A stretch of 64,000 nt of DNA, taken from contig JBMHCD010000008.1 in assembly GCA_049890095.1 (NCBI GenBank), forward strand, positions 62,001-126,000. The letters run 5' to 3'. The notes beneath the pieces were generated by a model. That model searched no databases, had not been told where the DNA came from, and worked only from the letters and a program-made list of their open reading frames with translations. Positions within the stretch are counted from its first letter, which is position 1; each line of letters opens with the position of its first letter. The translations under genes and the position numbers were made by a program. Source of the DNA: JABAYQ01 sp049890095. Its GTDB lineage: Bacteria > Bacteroidota > Bacteroidia > Flavobacteriales > UBA7312. Positions 35,054 to 44,321 of the stretch are shown in pieces.

Positions 35054-35062
35054 ACTTTATTA

Positions 35063-35842
35063 TTACCAAATAATCTTTTCATTTTTTAAAAAAGAAGATA
35101 TACCTTTTTGAAAATCTTTATGTTCTCTTGAACTAGCATTCATCAAAACGGCCTTTTCTAAACCATCTTTCATACTTAAATTCTGAATTTCAGAAATAAG
35201 TTCTTTTGTTATTTTAACGGATTGTTCAGAGATATTATTACATAAATCTTGTGCATATTTTAATGTAAAACTCTCTAGTTCATCATGAGCAACTACCTTA
35301 TTAATTAGACCTATCTTTTCAGCTTCATCAGCAGTTATTAATTTTCCAGTAAGTAATAATTCTTTAGCTTTTGTTTCACCGATTTTTTGAAGTAAAAAAA
35401 CACTTACAATTGCTGGTGCAAAGCCAATTTTTACTTCTGTATATCCAAACTTTGAACTTGGTGAGCTAAAAGATAAATCACATACACTTGCTAAACCACA
35501 ACCTCCAGCAATTGCGTGTCCTTGTATTTGAGCAATCGTTAACTTTGAGCACTTATAAATTTGATAAAATAAACTCATTAATTGCCTTGAGTCAGTATTA
35601 TTTTCTTCGAAAGAATTTTTTTGAATTTGTTGTAGATATTTTAAATCTGCTCCTGCACAAAAAACGGATCCTTCAGATTTTAAAATGATTATTTTACAGT
35701 TTTTATCATTTGAGGCATTAGTAAAAACTTTTGAAAGTTGATTTATAAATTCACTATTTAAAGCATTTCTTTTTTCAGGTCTGCACAACTGAATTATTCC
35801 AATTCTATCGTTGCAAGTATAGCTTACATATTCAAGTTTCAT
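35063..35842 (-). CDS. Enoyl-CoA hydratase/isomerase family protein
   Basis: This 259-residue crotonase-fold enzyme shows RPEKRNALNSEF, SVFCAGADLKYLQ (first oxyanion-hole region) and HAIAGGCGLASVCDLSF (second). A catalytic Glu region ATPxEAKIGFAPA-like segment is seen as GYTEVKIGFAPAIVSVFLL. The substrate could be a methylglutaconyl-, enoyl- or other acyl-CoA and cannot be fixed by reading. The ATG at 35842 is preferred; an upstream TTG at 35875 belongs to the promoter zone. It is divergent from the pentein gene pair. Confidence 0.85.
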   Translation of the reverse strand: MKLEYVSYTCNDRIGIIQLCRPEKRNALNSEFINQLSKVFTNASNDKNCKIIILKSEGSVFCAGADLKYLQQIQKNSFEENNTDSRQLMSLFYQIYKCSKLTIAQIQGHAIAGGCGLASVCDLSFSSPSSKFGYTEVKIGFAPAIVSVFLLQKIGETKAKELLLTGKLITADEAEKIGLINKVVAHDELESFTLKYAQDLCNNISEQSVKITKELISEIQNLSMKDGLEKAVLMNASSREHKDFQKGISSFLKNEKIIW

Positions 35843-35862
35843 TATGGTTTTTTTTCTTTTCT

Positions 35863-35870
35863 CAAATATA
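35863..35870 (-). promoter_or_regulatory. -7 box of the enoyl-CoA hydratase gene
   Basis: The minus strand has TATATTTG, a perfect TAnnTTTG, 20 bases before the ATG at 35842. Candidate -33 TTGs are too close (16 bp) or too far (26 bp). Confidence 0.5.
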
Positions 35871-35929
35871 TTCAAATAAACTTATCCAAATATTATCAAT
35901 TTTACATTAATTTATATCCAAACAATAAT

Positions 35930-35937
35930 TAAATTTG
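35930..35937 (+). promoter_or_regulatory. -7 box of the pentein gene
   Basis: TAAATTTG, a perfect TAnnTTTG, lies 17 bases before the ATG at 35955. It is back-to-back with the minus-strand promoter of the divergent gene. Confidence 0.5.
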
Positions 35938-35954
35938 CTTTTGATTTTATATTG

Positions 35955-36869
35955 ATGATAAATTTAAATATTCATAATGAAACCTCTAGATTAAAAAAAG
36001 TAATTTTTGGATTACCTAATGACTTTGGAGGTACGCCAAATTTAGAAGATTGTTATGACCCAAAATCAAAGTATTTTGTTTCCAATGGTCTGTTTCCTTC
36101 ACAAGAATCAATAATGAAGGAAATGAATTCTGTTTTAAAGATTTTTGAAAAATACGATGTTCAAGTATTTCAGCCAACAAATATTAAGGGGTTAAATCAA
36201 ATATTTTCTAGAGACATTGGTTTTGTTATTGGAAATTTATTCTTTTTGCCCAATATTTTAGAAGATAGAAGTAAAGAACAAGAGGCGATAAAGTATGTTT
36301 TAGATCAAATTTCTGAAGATCATTTAGTTTACATGCCTAAAAACACTAATGTGGAAGGAGGTGATGTAATGGTTCACAATGATTTTGTTTTTATCGGTTA
36401 TTCTAATGAAGAAGATTTTAAAAAATATACGGTTGCAAGAACCAACAAACTTGCAGTTGATTTTATACGTTCTAAGGTAGTCGGTAAAAAAATAATCGGT
36501 TTTGAATTAAACAAAAGTGATTCTGATCCATTTTCTAATGCACTTCATCTAGATTGTTGTTTTCAACCTTTTGGATCAAAATTTGCAATTATGTACGAAC
36601 AAGGGTTTAAATATCAAAAGGATGTTGATTTTTTAAACCATCTTTTTGGAGAAGAAAATATTATCCGTATTTCTCAGCAAGAAATGTATGAAATGAATTC
36701 AAATATTTTTTCAATTTCTGATAATGTAGTTATTTCTGAAGAAAGATTTAGTTCATTAAATAATAAACTGAAAGATAGAGGGATAACAGTGGAATTAGTT
36801 CCTTATTTTGAAATTTCTAAAATGGAGGGTCTTTTAAGATGTTCCACTTTACCATTACAAAGAATATGA
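35955..36869 (+). CDS. Pentein-fold guanidine hydrolase (DDAH/arginine-deiminase-like)
   Basis: This 304-residue amidinotransferase-superfamily protein has candidate catalytic residues in the family order. Glu 134/Asp 137 lie in NVEGGDVMV, His 198 in LHLD, and Cys 296 in GLLRCSTLPL near the C-terminus. Related enzymes hydrolyse arginine, methylarginines or agmatine, or transfer amidino groups; the substrate here is not determined. The length is between DDAH and arginine deiminase. Its TGA stop overlaps the start of ctlX as ATGA, so the two penteins are translationally coupled. I prefer the ATG at 35955 over the preceding TTG. Confidence 0.8.
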   Translation: MINLNIHNETSRLKKVIFGLPNDFGGTPNLEDCYDPKSKYFVSNGLFPSQESIMKEMNSVLKIFEKYDVQVFQPTNIKGLNQIFSRDIGFVIGNLFFLPNILEDRSKEQEAIKYVLDQISEDHLVYMPKNTNVEGGDVMVHNDFVFIGYSNEEDFKKYTVARTNKLAVDFIRSKVVGKKIIGFELNKSDSDPFSNALHLDCCFQPFGSKFAIMYEQGFKYQKDVDFLNHLFGEENIIRISQQEMYEMNSNIFSISDNVVISEERFSSLNNKLKDRGITVELVPYFEISKMEGLLRCSTLPLQRI

Positions 36870-37804
36870 GCCAAATAACAAACACAATTTTGATGATAGA
36901 ACCAGTAGCTTTTCGTTACAACGAGCAAACTGCAGTAAATAATTATTATCAGAAAATCTTGGATGGATTAACTCCTCAAATTGTACAAGAAAAAGCTTTA
37001 CTTGAATTTAATCAATTTGTTGAAAAATTGAAAAATATTGGTGTTAATGTTATAGTTATAAAAGATACTGTTGAGCCTGACACACCAGATTCCATTTTTC
37101 CAAATAATTGGGTTTCTTTTCATGAAAATGGTTATGTGGGTTTGTATCCTATGTGTGCTGAAAATAGAAGAGCAGAACGAAGGGACGATATATTGGAAAC
37201 CTTAGTAGATGATTTTAATTTACATATTGAAAAAATTGTTGATTTTACTCAATTTGAAGAATTAGATAAATATTTAGAAGGAACAGGAAGTTTAATTTTA
37301 GATAGAGAAAACAAAGTATGCTATGCTGCAATATCTCAAAGAACAGACGAACAAGCAGTTTTTCAGTTTTGTGATGAGTTTGGTTATAAAGCAGTTTGTT
37401 TTGAAGCCAATCAAACGGTAAATAATCAGAGATTATCTATTTATCATACGAATGTAATGATGTGTGTGGCAGATAAATTTGTTATTATTTGTTTAGATAC
37501 AATTGATGATGAAAAAGAACGCACTAATGTTATTCAGTCGATTCAAAATTCAGCTAAGGAAATAATTGAAATAAGTGAAGATCAAAAACATAGATTTGCT
37601 GGAAATATGCTTCAAGTGATGGGAGATGATAAAGCATATTTAGTTATGTCTGATTCTGCTTTCGAATCTTTGAACGATAATCAAATAAAAGCAATTGAAA
37701 AATATTGTCCAATAGTACATAGTTCATTGGATATAATTGAAAGCTGTGGCGGAGGAAGTGCTAGATGTATGATGGCTGAAGTTTTTTTACCAACAAAAGA
37801 TTAG
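36866..37804 (+). CDS. ctlX: Citrulline-utilisation hydrolase CtlX (pentein fold)
   Basis: This 312-residue arginine-deiminase-related protein begins MSQITNTILMIEPVAFRYNE and has DSIFPNNWVSFHENG, GTGSLILDRENK and a C-terminal SCGGGSARCMMAEVFLP with the candidate nucleophile. CtlX-type proteins hydrolyse citrulline to ornithine, as I recall. An ATG at 36839 would lengthen the frame into the previous gene, but the ATGA overlap at 36866 is the natural coupled start. argS follows two bases after its stop. Confidence 0.85.
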   Translation: MSQITNTILMIEPVAFRYNEQTAVNNYYQKILDGLTPQIVQEKALLEFNQFVEKLKNIGVNVIVIKDTVEPDTPDSIFPNNWVSFHENGYVGLYPMCAENRRAERRDDILETLVDDFNLHIEKIVDFTQFEELDKYLEGTGSLILDRENKVCYAAISQRTDEQAVFQFCDEFGYKAVCFEANQTVNNQRLSIYHTNVMMCVADKFVIICLDTIDDEKERTNVIQSIQNSAKEIIEISEDQKHRFAGNMLQVMGDDKAYLVMSDSAFESLNDNQIKAIEKYCPIVHSSLDIIESCGGGSARCMMAEVFLPTKD

Positions 37805-37806
37805 GG

Positions 37807-39573
37807 ATGGAAGAAGTTTTAAAACAAATTGTTTGTCAAGCTACCGAACAACTTTATGGCATAAAGGATGCAACTGTACAGTTTCAAAAAACCAGAAAAG
37901 AATTTGATGGCGATATTACGTTGGTAGTTTTTCCTTTTTTAAAATTTTCTAAAAAAGATCCTGAAAAAACAGCTTCAGAAATTGGTAAATTTTTATTACA
38001 AAAAAATGATATTGTCTCAAGCTTTAATTGTGTAAATGGATTTTTAAATTTAACAATTAATGATTCGTATTGGTTAAATCAATTTAATTTAGCTTTTGAG
38101 GATAAAAATTATGGTTTTGTTAAGCCAAACAAACAATCTAAAACGGTAGTTGTTGAATTTTGTTCTCCTAATACGAATAAACCTTTACATTTAGGTCATA
38201 TTAGAAATAATCTGTTAGGATATTCTGTTTCTAAAATAGTAGAAGCTTCTGGAAGTTTTGTAAAAAAAGTTCAAGTAATTAACGATAGAGGGATACACAT
38301 TTGTAAATCAATGATTGCTTGGCAATTATATGGAGAAAATAAAACTCCAAATACAGCAGGTATCAAAGGAGATCATTTTGTAGGAGAATACTATATTTTA
38401 TTTGATAAAATTTATAAAGATCAAATACAAGATTTAATTTCTCAAGGATTTGAAAAAGAAGAAGCATCTAAAAAAGCTCCTATCTTTATTAAAGCACAAG
38501 AAATGCTCAGGAAATGGGAAGCTAAAGATGAAGAAGTCCATAAACTTTGGCAAAAAATGAATAACTGGGTTTATGAAGGTTTCGAAATTACTCACAAAAG
38601 ACTTGGTATAAGTTTTGATAAAAATTATTACGAAAGTGATACCTATTTATTGGGTAAGAATATTGTTTTTAAAGGACTAGAACAAGGTCATTTCTACAAA
38701 AAAGATGATGGTTCTGTTTGGATAGACTTGACAAAAGATGGATTGGATGAAAAAATATTGTTAAGAGCCGATGGAACTGCAGTTTATATGACACAAGACA
38801 TAGGAACTGCAATTAATCGACATGAAGATTTTGAGTTTGATAGCATGATCTACACTGTTGGTAATGAGCAAGATTATCATTTTAAAGTTCTTTTTTTAAT
38901 ACTTGAAAAAATAGGATTAGAATGGGCTAAACAATGTTATCATTTGTCTTATGGAATGGTGGATCTTCCAAGTGGAAAAATGAAATCTAGGGAAGGCACA
39001 GTAGTAGATGCTGATGATCTGATGCAAGAAATGTATTTAAATGCAAAATCTATTTCTAAAGAGTTAGGTAAAATTGATGATTTAACTAGTCAACAAGCCG
39101 AAAAATTGTTTGAAGATATTGGCTTAGGTGCTCTTAAGTACTTTATGTTAAAAATTGACCCTAAAAAAAGAATGATGTTCAATCCAGAAGAGTCTATTGA
39201 TTTTAACGGAAATACAGCACCATTTATCCAATATACTCATGCAAGAATACAATCGATAATTAGAAAGTATAATCAATCGTTAAAATTTGTTTCGGTTGAT
39301 GAAATGCTAGATAAAGAAAAATGTATTATTAAAAGGATTGTAGAGTATCCAAAAGTAATTCAAGACGCATCAAAAAATTACAGTCCAGCTCTTCTGGCTA
39401 ATTATTTGTATGATTTGGTAAAAGATTTTAATGCCTATTATCAGAATGTACCTATATTAGTTGCAGAGGATTCAAATACGGTAGACTTTAGAGTAGCACT
39501 ATCTGCTACCGTAGCTAAAATTATTAAATCAGGAATGGGATTGTTAGGGATATCAGTTCCAAATAAAATGTAA
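37807..39573 (+). CDS. argS: Arginine--tRNA ligase
   Basis: This 588-residue class I synthetase has an N-terminal Add-1 domain (about 1-80). The HIGH-type motif is PLHLGHIRNN within FCSPNTNKPLHLGH. The KMSK loop region reads GKMKSREGTVV. A DALR anticodon-binding domain closes the protein (YTHARIQSIIRKYNQ, DFNAYYQNVPIL). The length is normal. It follows two pentein enzymes of arginine/citrulline metabolism and precedes ffh by 4 bases. Confidence 0.97.
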   Translation: MEEVLKQIVCQATEQLYGIKDATVQFQKTRKEFDGDITLVVFPFLKFSKKDPEKTASEIGKFLLQKNDIVSSFNCVNGFLNLTINDSYWLNQFNLAFEDKNYGFVKPNKQSKTVVVEFCSPNTNKPLHLGHIRNNLLGYSVSKIVEASGSFVKKVQVINDRGIHICKSMIAWQLYGENKTPNTAGIKGDHFVGEYYILFDKIYKDQIQDLISQGFEKEEASKKAPIFIKAQEMLRKWEAKDEEVHKLWQKMNNWVYEGFEITHKRLGISFDKNYYESDTYLLGKNIVFKGLEQGHFYKKDDGSVWIDLTKDGLDEKILLRADGTAVYMTQDIGTAINRHEDFEFDSMIYTVGNEQDYHFKVLFLILEKIGLEWAKQCYHLSYGMVDLPSGKMKSREGTVVDADDLMQEMYLNAKSISKELGKIDDLTSQQAEKLFEDIGLGALKYFMLKIDPKKRMMFNPEESIDFNGNTAPFIQYTHARIQSIIRKYNQSLKFVSVDEMLDKEKCIIKRIVEYPKVIQDASKNYSPALLANYLYDLVKDFNAYYQNVPILVAEDSNTVDFRVALSATVAKIIKSGMGLLGISVPNKM

Positions 39574-39577
39574 AAAT

Positions 39578-40921
39578 ATGTTTGAAAATCTATCTGAAAA
39601 ATTAGAAAAAGCTTTTAAAGTATTAAAAGGAAAAGGGTCTATTTCCGAAATAAATGTTGCTCAAACAGTTAAGGAAATACGAAAAGCTCTATTGGCAGCC
39701 GATGTTGATTTTAAAACAGCAAAACAATTTACAAACAAGGTTAAGGAGAAGGCTATAGGTCAAAATGTTTTAACTTCTTTAGAGCCAGGGCAACTTTTAA
39801 CAAAAATAATGAAGGATGAACTAGCTGAATTAATGGGTTCAACACATTCTGATTTAAATTTAAATAGCAAACCATCAATAATTTTAATTTCAGGGTTACA
39901 AGGATCAGGTAAAACAACTTTTTCTGGAAAGCTTGCTAATCTGCTCAAATCAAAACATAATAAAAAACCATTGTTAGTAGCTTGTGATGTATACAGACCT
40001 GCAGCAATTAATCAGATTAGCGTTTTAGCCGAACAAGTTGGTGTAGATGTTTACAAAGATGAAGAAAATAAGAACCCTGTAGATATTGCTCAAAAAGCAG
40101 TAAAGTATGCAAAAGAGAATAATCATAGTGTAGTAATTGTAGATACTGCTGGTAGATTGGCAATTGATGAACAAATGATGAATGAGATCTCTGAGGTCAA
40201 AAAAGCAATAAATCCAGACGAAACATTATTTGTAGTAGATTCAATGACTGGTCAAGATGCGGTTAATACCGCGAAAGCATTCAATGAACAATTGGATTTT
40301 GATGGTGTAGTTCTAACAAAATTAGATGGAGATACTAGAGGAGGGGCAGCTCTTACCATTCGATCGGTTGTGGATAAGCCAATTAAATTTATTGGAACTT
40401 CAGAAAAGATGGATGGAATTGATGCATTTTATCCTGATAGGATGGCGTCTAGAATTCTTGGTATGGGAGATGTTATTTCTTTAGTAGAAAGAGCACAACA
40501 ACAATTTGATGAGCAAGAGGCTAGAAAAATGCAAAAGAAAATTGCTAAAAATCAATTTGGTTTTGATGATTTTCTAAAGCAAATCCAGCAAATTAAAAAA
40601 ATGGGTAACATGAAAGATTTGATGGGAATGATTCCAGGAATGGGAAAAGCATTAAAAAACGTGGATATTGATGATGACGCTTTTAAAGGAATTGAATCAA
40701 TTATAAAATCAATGACTAAAGAAGAACGAACAAATCCTTCGATTTTAAATGGAAGTAGAAGAAAACGAATTGCATCAGGAAGTGGAACTTCTATTCAAGA
40801 AGTTAATCAGCTTATAAAACAATTTGGTCAAATGGGTAAAATGATGAAGATGATGCAGGGTGGAGGTGCTAAACAGATGATGCAAATGATGAAGAACAGA
40901 GGTGGAATGCCTAGAATGTAA
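39578..40921 (+). CDS. ffh: Signal recognition particle protein Ffh
   Basis: This 447-residue GTPase has the NG domain with ISGLQGSGKTTFSGKLA, DVYRPAAINQ, DTAGRLAIDE and TKLDGDTRGG. The methionine-rich M domain ends in tandem GKMMKMMQGG and MMQMMKNRGG segments that bind 4.5S RNA and signal peptides. It pairs with FtsY, encoded at 21344. folD begins 8 bases after its stop. Confidence 0.97.
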   Translation: MFENLSEKLEKAFKVLKGKGSISEINVAQTVKEIRKALLAADVDFKTAKQFTNKVKEKAIGQNVLTSLEPGQLLTKIMKDELAELMGSTHSDLNLNSKPSIILISGLQGSGKTTFSGKLANLLKSKHNKKPLLVACDVYRPAAINQISVLAEQVGVDVYKDEENKNPVDIAQKAVKYAKENNHSVVIVDTAGRLAIDEQMMNEISEVKKAINPDETLFVVDSMTGQDAVNTAKAFNEQLDFDGVVLTKLDGDTRGGAALTIRSVVDKPIKFIGTSEKMDGIDAFYPDRMASRILGMGDVISLVERAQQQFDEQEARKMQKKIAKNQFGFDDFLKQIQQIKKMGNMKDLMGMIPGMGKALKNVDIDDDAFKGIESIIKSMTKEERTNPSILNGSRRKRIASGSGTSIQEVNQLIKQFGQMGKMMKMMQGGGAKQMMQMMKNRGGMPRM

Positions 40922-40928
40922 AAAAAAT

Positions 40929-41801
40929 ATGCAAATTTTAGATGGAAAAAAAACTTCTTTAGATATACAAAATGAAATTGCAAAAGAAGTAACAAAATTA
41001 GTTCAAAATGGTGGCAAAAAACCACATTTGGCAGCCATTTTGGTAGGAGATAATGGTGCAAGCGAAACTTATGTAGGAGCTAAAGTAAAAGCTTGTAATA
41101 AAGTAGGTTTTGATTCAACTCTTATTCGTTTAGAAAATTCAATTTCTGAAGCACAATTACTTGATGAAGTAAAAAAAATAAATGATGATGATTCTATTGA
41201 CGGATTAATAGTTCAGTTGCCTTTGCCAAATCATATTGACGAAATGAAAATTACCGAAACTATTTTGCCATCTAAAGATGTTGATGGATTTCATCCACAA
41301 AATATTGGTAAAATGGTGCTTAATTTACCTACTTTTTTGCCCGCAACACCCTCTGGTATTTTGGAATTAATTTCACGATACAATATTGAAACATCAGGAA
41401 AACATTGTGTGGTAATTGGTAGAAGTAATATTGTTGGATCTCCAATGAGTATTCTTATGGCTCGAAATAATAATCCAGGAAATTGTACTGTTACGCTAAC
41501 CCATAGCCGAACTAAAAATTTAAAAGAAATTTGTAAAACTGCTGATATTTTAATTGTTGCATTAGGAAAGGAAGAGTTTGTTACTAAGGATATGGTTAAA
41601 GAAAATGCTTGTGTCATTGATGTGGGTATTAATAGAGTAAAATCGGATAAAACTAAGAGCGGATGGAAATTATTGGGAGATGTTGATTTTCATAATGTTG
41701 CCTCTAAAACTAGTTTTATAACTCCAGTTCCTGGTGGAGTAGGACCAATGACAATAGCTATGTTATTGAAAAATACATTGCAAGCATCAAAAAGTAAATG
41801 A
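40929..41801 (+). CDS. folD: Bifunctional methylene-THF dehydrogenase/cyclohydrolase FolD
   Basis: This 290-residue enzyme interconverts methylene-, methenyl- and formyl-tetrahydrofolate. It has GASETYVGAKVKACNKVGF with the catalytic lysine, VQLPLPNHI, the NADP-binding VIGRSNIVGSPM, and TPVPGGVGPMTIAML. A GTG at 40902 would overlap ffh; the ATG at 40929 gives the normal N-terminus MQILDGKKTS. It overlaps queE by 4 bases (ATGA). Confidence 0.96.
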   Translation: MQILDGKKTSLDIQNEIAKEVTKLVQNGGKKPHLAAILVGDNGASETYVGAKVKACNKVGFDSTLIRLENSISEAQLLDEVKKINDDDSIDGLIVQLPLPNHIDEMKITETILPSKDVDGFHPQNIGKMVLNLPTFLPATPSGILELISRYNIETSGKHCVVIGRSNIVGSPMSILMARNNNPGNCTVTLTHSRTKNLKEICKTADILIVALGKEEFVTKDMVKENACVIDVGINRVKSDKTKSGWKLLGDVDFHNVASKTSFITPVPGGVGPMTIAMLLKNTLQASKSK

Positions 41802-42430
41802 GTAGTTCAGAAAATGAGTTAGTAGAAAAAGGAATAATGCTTCCACTTATGGAAGCATTTTATACTATACAAGGAGAAGGTCATTTTTCTGGTACATCTG
41901 CTTATTTTTTAAGAATTGGAGGATGTGATGTTGGATGTCATTGGTGCGATGTTAAAGAAAGTTGGAATGCTAAATTACACCCGCCAACTCATATCAATGA
42001 TATTTTAAAAAAAGTTATTGATTGCCCTAGTAAAACAATCGTTATTACTGGTGGTGAGCCTTTAATGTGGAATATGGATCCTCTCACTAATTTACTTAAA
42101 GAAAATGGATTTACGATACACATAGAGACCTCTGGTTCTTATAAACTTACAGGTCAATTTGATTGGATATGTTTATCTCCTAAAAAAAATATTCCACCCA
42201 AAGATGAAATAATTAGTCTTGCTAATGAGTTAAAGGTAATAGTTTACAATAATGATGATTTTAATTGGGCAGAAAAATTTGCAAACTTATGTAGCAAAAG
42301 TTGTTTGCTTTTTTTACAACCTGAATGGAGTAAAAGTGAAAAAAATTTATCGAAGATAGTAAACTATGTGATGAACAATCCTAAATGGAATGTTTCGTTA
42401 CAAACTCATAAGTTTATGAACATACCTTAG
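41798..42430 (+). CDS. queE: 7-carboxy-7-deazaguanine synthase QueE
   Basis: This 210-residue radical-SAM enzyme makes CDG in queuosine synthesis. It has FYTIQGEGHFSG and the cluster cysteines in CDVGCHWCDVKESW. Also seen are TGGEPLMW and IHIETSGSY. The length is typical of the compact Bacteroidota form. No other queuosine gene is visible here. The start overlaps folD by 4 bases, and the next gene starts one base after its stop. Confidence 0.93.
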   Translation: MSSSENELVEKGIMLPLMEAFYTIQGEGHFSGTSAYFLRIGGCDVGCHWCDVKESWNAKLHPPTHINDILKKVIDCPSKTIVITGGEPLMWNMDPLTNLLKENGFTIHIETSGSYKLTGQFDWICLSPKKNIPPKDEIISLANELKVIVYNNDDFNWAEKFANLCSKSCLLFLQPEWSKSEKNLSKIVNYVMNNPKWNVSLQTHKFMNIP

Positions 42431-42431
42431 T

Positions 42432-44321
42432 ATGAGAATTTTTTTAATTTTTTGTTTTTTAATTCCTCTATTTTTGTTTGCTCAAGTTTCAAATAAAGCA
42501 AAAAAAAAATACGATAAAGCGGTAGAGTACTACGAAATAAATGAATTAGTTAGAGCTCACTTTTTTGCACGTCAGGCAATTAAAATTGATGAAAGCTATT
42601 ATTCTCCATATTTGTTACTAGGTCAGATTGAAGAGGATAATGGTAATATTTTAGAAGCTACAGAATATTATCTGAAAGGGTTGAGTAATAGCGATATAAA
42701 AAATGCATGGGGATATAGTAAAGTTGGAGATTTGTATTTTGAGCTTGGAATGTATCATGAAGCCTTGGCAAACTATCAACATTTTTTAACCTTCCAAAAT
42801 CAAAGTCAAAAAAACATATGGAACGCTAATTTAGGATTAGCTAATTGTAATTTTGCTATACAAGCAACAGCTAATCCTGTTCCGTTTAACCCAAAGAATA
42901 TGGGAGAGCAGATCAATAGCCCTTATGAAGAATATCTGCCCAGTATTTCAGCAGATGGTAATTTATTTGTAATTACAAGAAGAGCCCCATTTATTAATAA
43001 TATTGTTTCAGAAGACTTTTATGTAAGTTATAAGAAAGATAATTCATGGGTGCCTGCTTTTAATATGGGTACAGCAATAAATACACCAGGAAATGAGGGT
43101 GCTCAATGCTTATCTGCAGATGGTAAAATATTATTTTTTACAGCATGTCAAAGAGGTGATGGGTTTGGAAGTTGTGATATTTACGTAAGCTTCAAAAGAG
43201 AAAATGGCTGGACTAAAGCTAGGAATTTAGGTCAAAATATCAACAGTAAAAATTGGGAATCACAACCTAGTATTTCCCCTGATGGTAGGGAGTTGTATTT
43301 TGTAAGCAATAGAGCAGGAGGTATAGGAGGTATGGATATTTGGAAATCTATATTAAGTCCAGAAGGATACTTTGGAAAACCAATTAATCTTGGTACTCAA
43401 ATTAACACTCAGTTTGATGAAATGTCTCCTTTTATACATACTGATAATCAAACTTTATATTTTGCTTCCAAAGGTCATGTTGGTATGGGAGATTTTGATC
43501 TATTTGTTGCTAGACGCACACATCCCAAAGTAAATTGGAGTAAGCCAACTAATTTAGGATATCCCATTAACACTCATGAAATTGAAAATAGTTTGATTGT
43601 AGCCTCTGATGGATTGACTGCATATTATGCTTCAGATCATTCTGGTTTTGGTATGGAAGATATTTTTTGGTTTTCTTTACCTCCAGAGGTTAGTGCAAAT
43701 AAAGTAGCTTATTTAAATACTAAGGTAGTTGATGCGATTACTAGAAATCCGTTAGATGCAAAAATTCAGCTTATTAACTTGTTGACTGGTGATGTATTGA
43801 TGGAATCGTACACTACCATTAATGGTAAAGGACAAAAGTTTACTTCTTTACCAGCAAATACAAATTATGGTTTAAATGTTTCTAGAGATGGTTACTTATT
43901 TCATTCTGAAAACTTTTATTTATCGGAAGAGAGTGCTCAAAATTCATTAGAATTAGAAGTAAAGTTAAAAAAGATCGAAGTAGGAAATAGTGTTGTTTTG
44001 CAAAATATCTTTTTTGATGTTAGTGATTTTTCTTTAAAAGATGAATCATACGTAGAACTCGAAAAATTAGTAGATTTCTTGAATTCAAATCCTATAATAG
44101 AAATAGAAATAGAAGGACATACAGATAATCAAGGCTCCAAAGAGTTTAATAAAAAACTTTCTGAAAACAGATCGAAATCAGTATATGATTTTTTGATAGG
44201 AAAGGGTATAAGTACGGATCGATTATCCTACAAAGGATTTGGTGATACAATACCAATATCATCAAATGATTCTGAGAAAGGAAGATCTAAAAATAGAAGA
44301 ACAGCATTTAGAATTAAATAG
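42432..44321 (+). CDS. PorE-like TPR/PD40/OmpA-family outer-membrane protein
   Basis: This 629-residue protein has a signal peptide (MRIFLIFCFLIPLFLFAQ) and N-terminal TPR repeats (about 25-150). A PD40-type beta-propeller follows, with ISADGNLFVIT, LSADGKILFFT and ISPDGRELYFVSNR. After it come a carboxypeptidase-regulatory-like domain (about 430-500) and a C-terminal OmpA peptidoglycan-binding domain (EIEIEGHTDNQGSKEFN). This layout matches PorE, which links the type IX secretion machine to peptidoglycan. Whether this is the T9SS PorE or a paralogue cannot be decided, since a second copy lies at 58201. Confidence 0.85.
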   Translation: MRIFLIFCFLIPLFLFAQVSNKAKKKYDKAVEYYEINELVRAHFFARQAIKIDESYYSPYLLLGQIEEDNGNILEATEYYLKGLSNSDIKNAWGYSKVGDLYFELGMYHEALANYQHFLTFQNQSQKNIWNANLGLANCNFAIQATANPVPFNPKNMGEQINSPYEEYLPSISADGNLFVITRRAPFINNIVSEDFYVSYKKDNSWVPAFNMGTAINTPGNEGAQCLSADGKILFFTACQRGDGFGSCDIYVSFKRENGWTKARNLGQNINSKNWESQPSISPDGRELYFVSNRAGGIGGMDIWKSILSPEGYFGKPINLGTQINTQFDEMSPFIHTDNQTLYFASKGHVGMGDFDLFVARRTHPKVNWSKPTNLGYPINTHEIENSLIVASDGLTAYYASDHSGFGMEDIFWFSLPPEVSANKVAYLNTKVVDAITRNPLDAKIQLINLLTGDVLMESYTTINGKGQKFTSLPANTNYGLNVSRDGYLFHSENFYLSEESAQNSLELEVKLKKIEVGNSVVLQNIFFDVSDFSLKDESYVELEKLVDFLNSNPIIEIEIEGHTDNQGSKEFNKKLSENRSKSVYDFLIGKGISTDRLSYKGFGDTIPISSNDSEKGRSKNRRTAFRIK

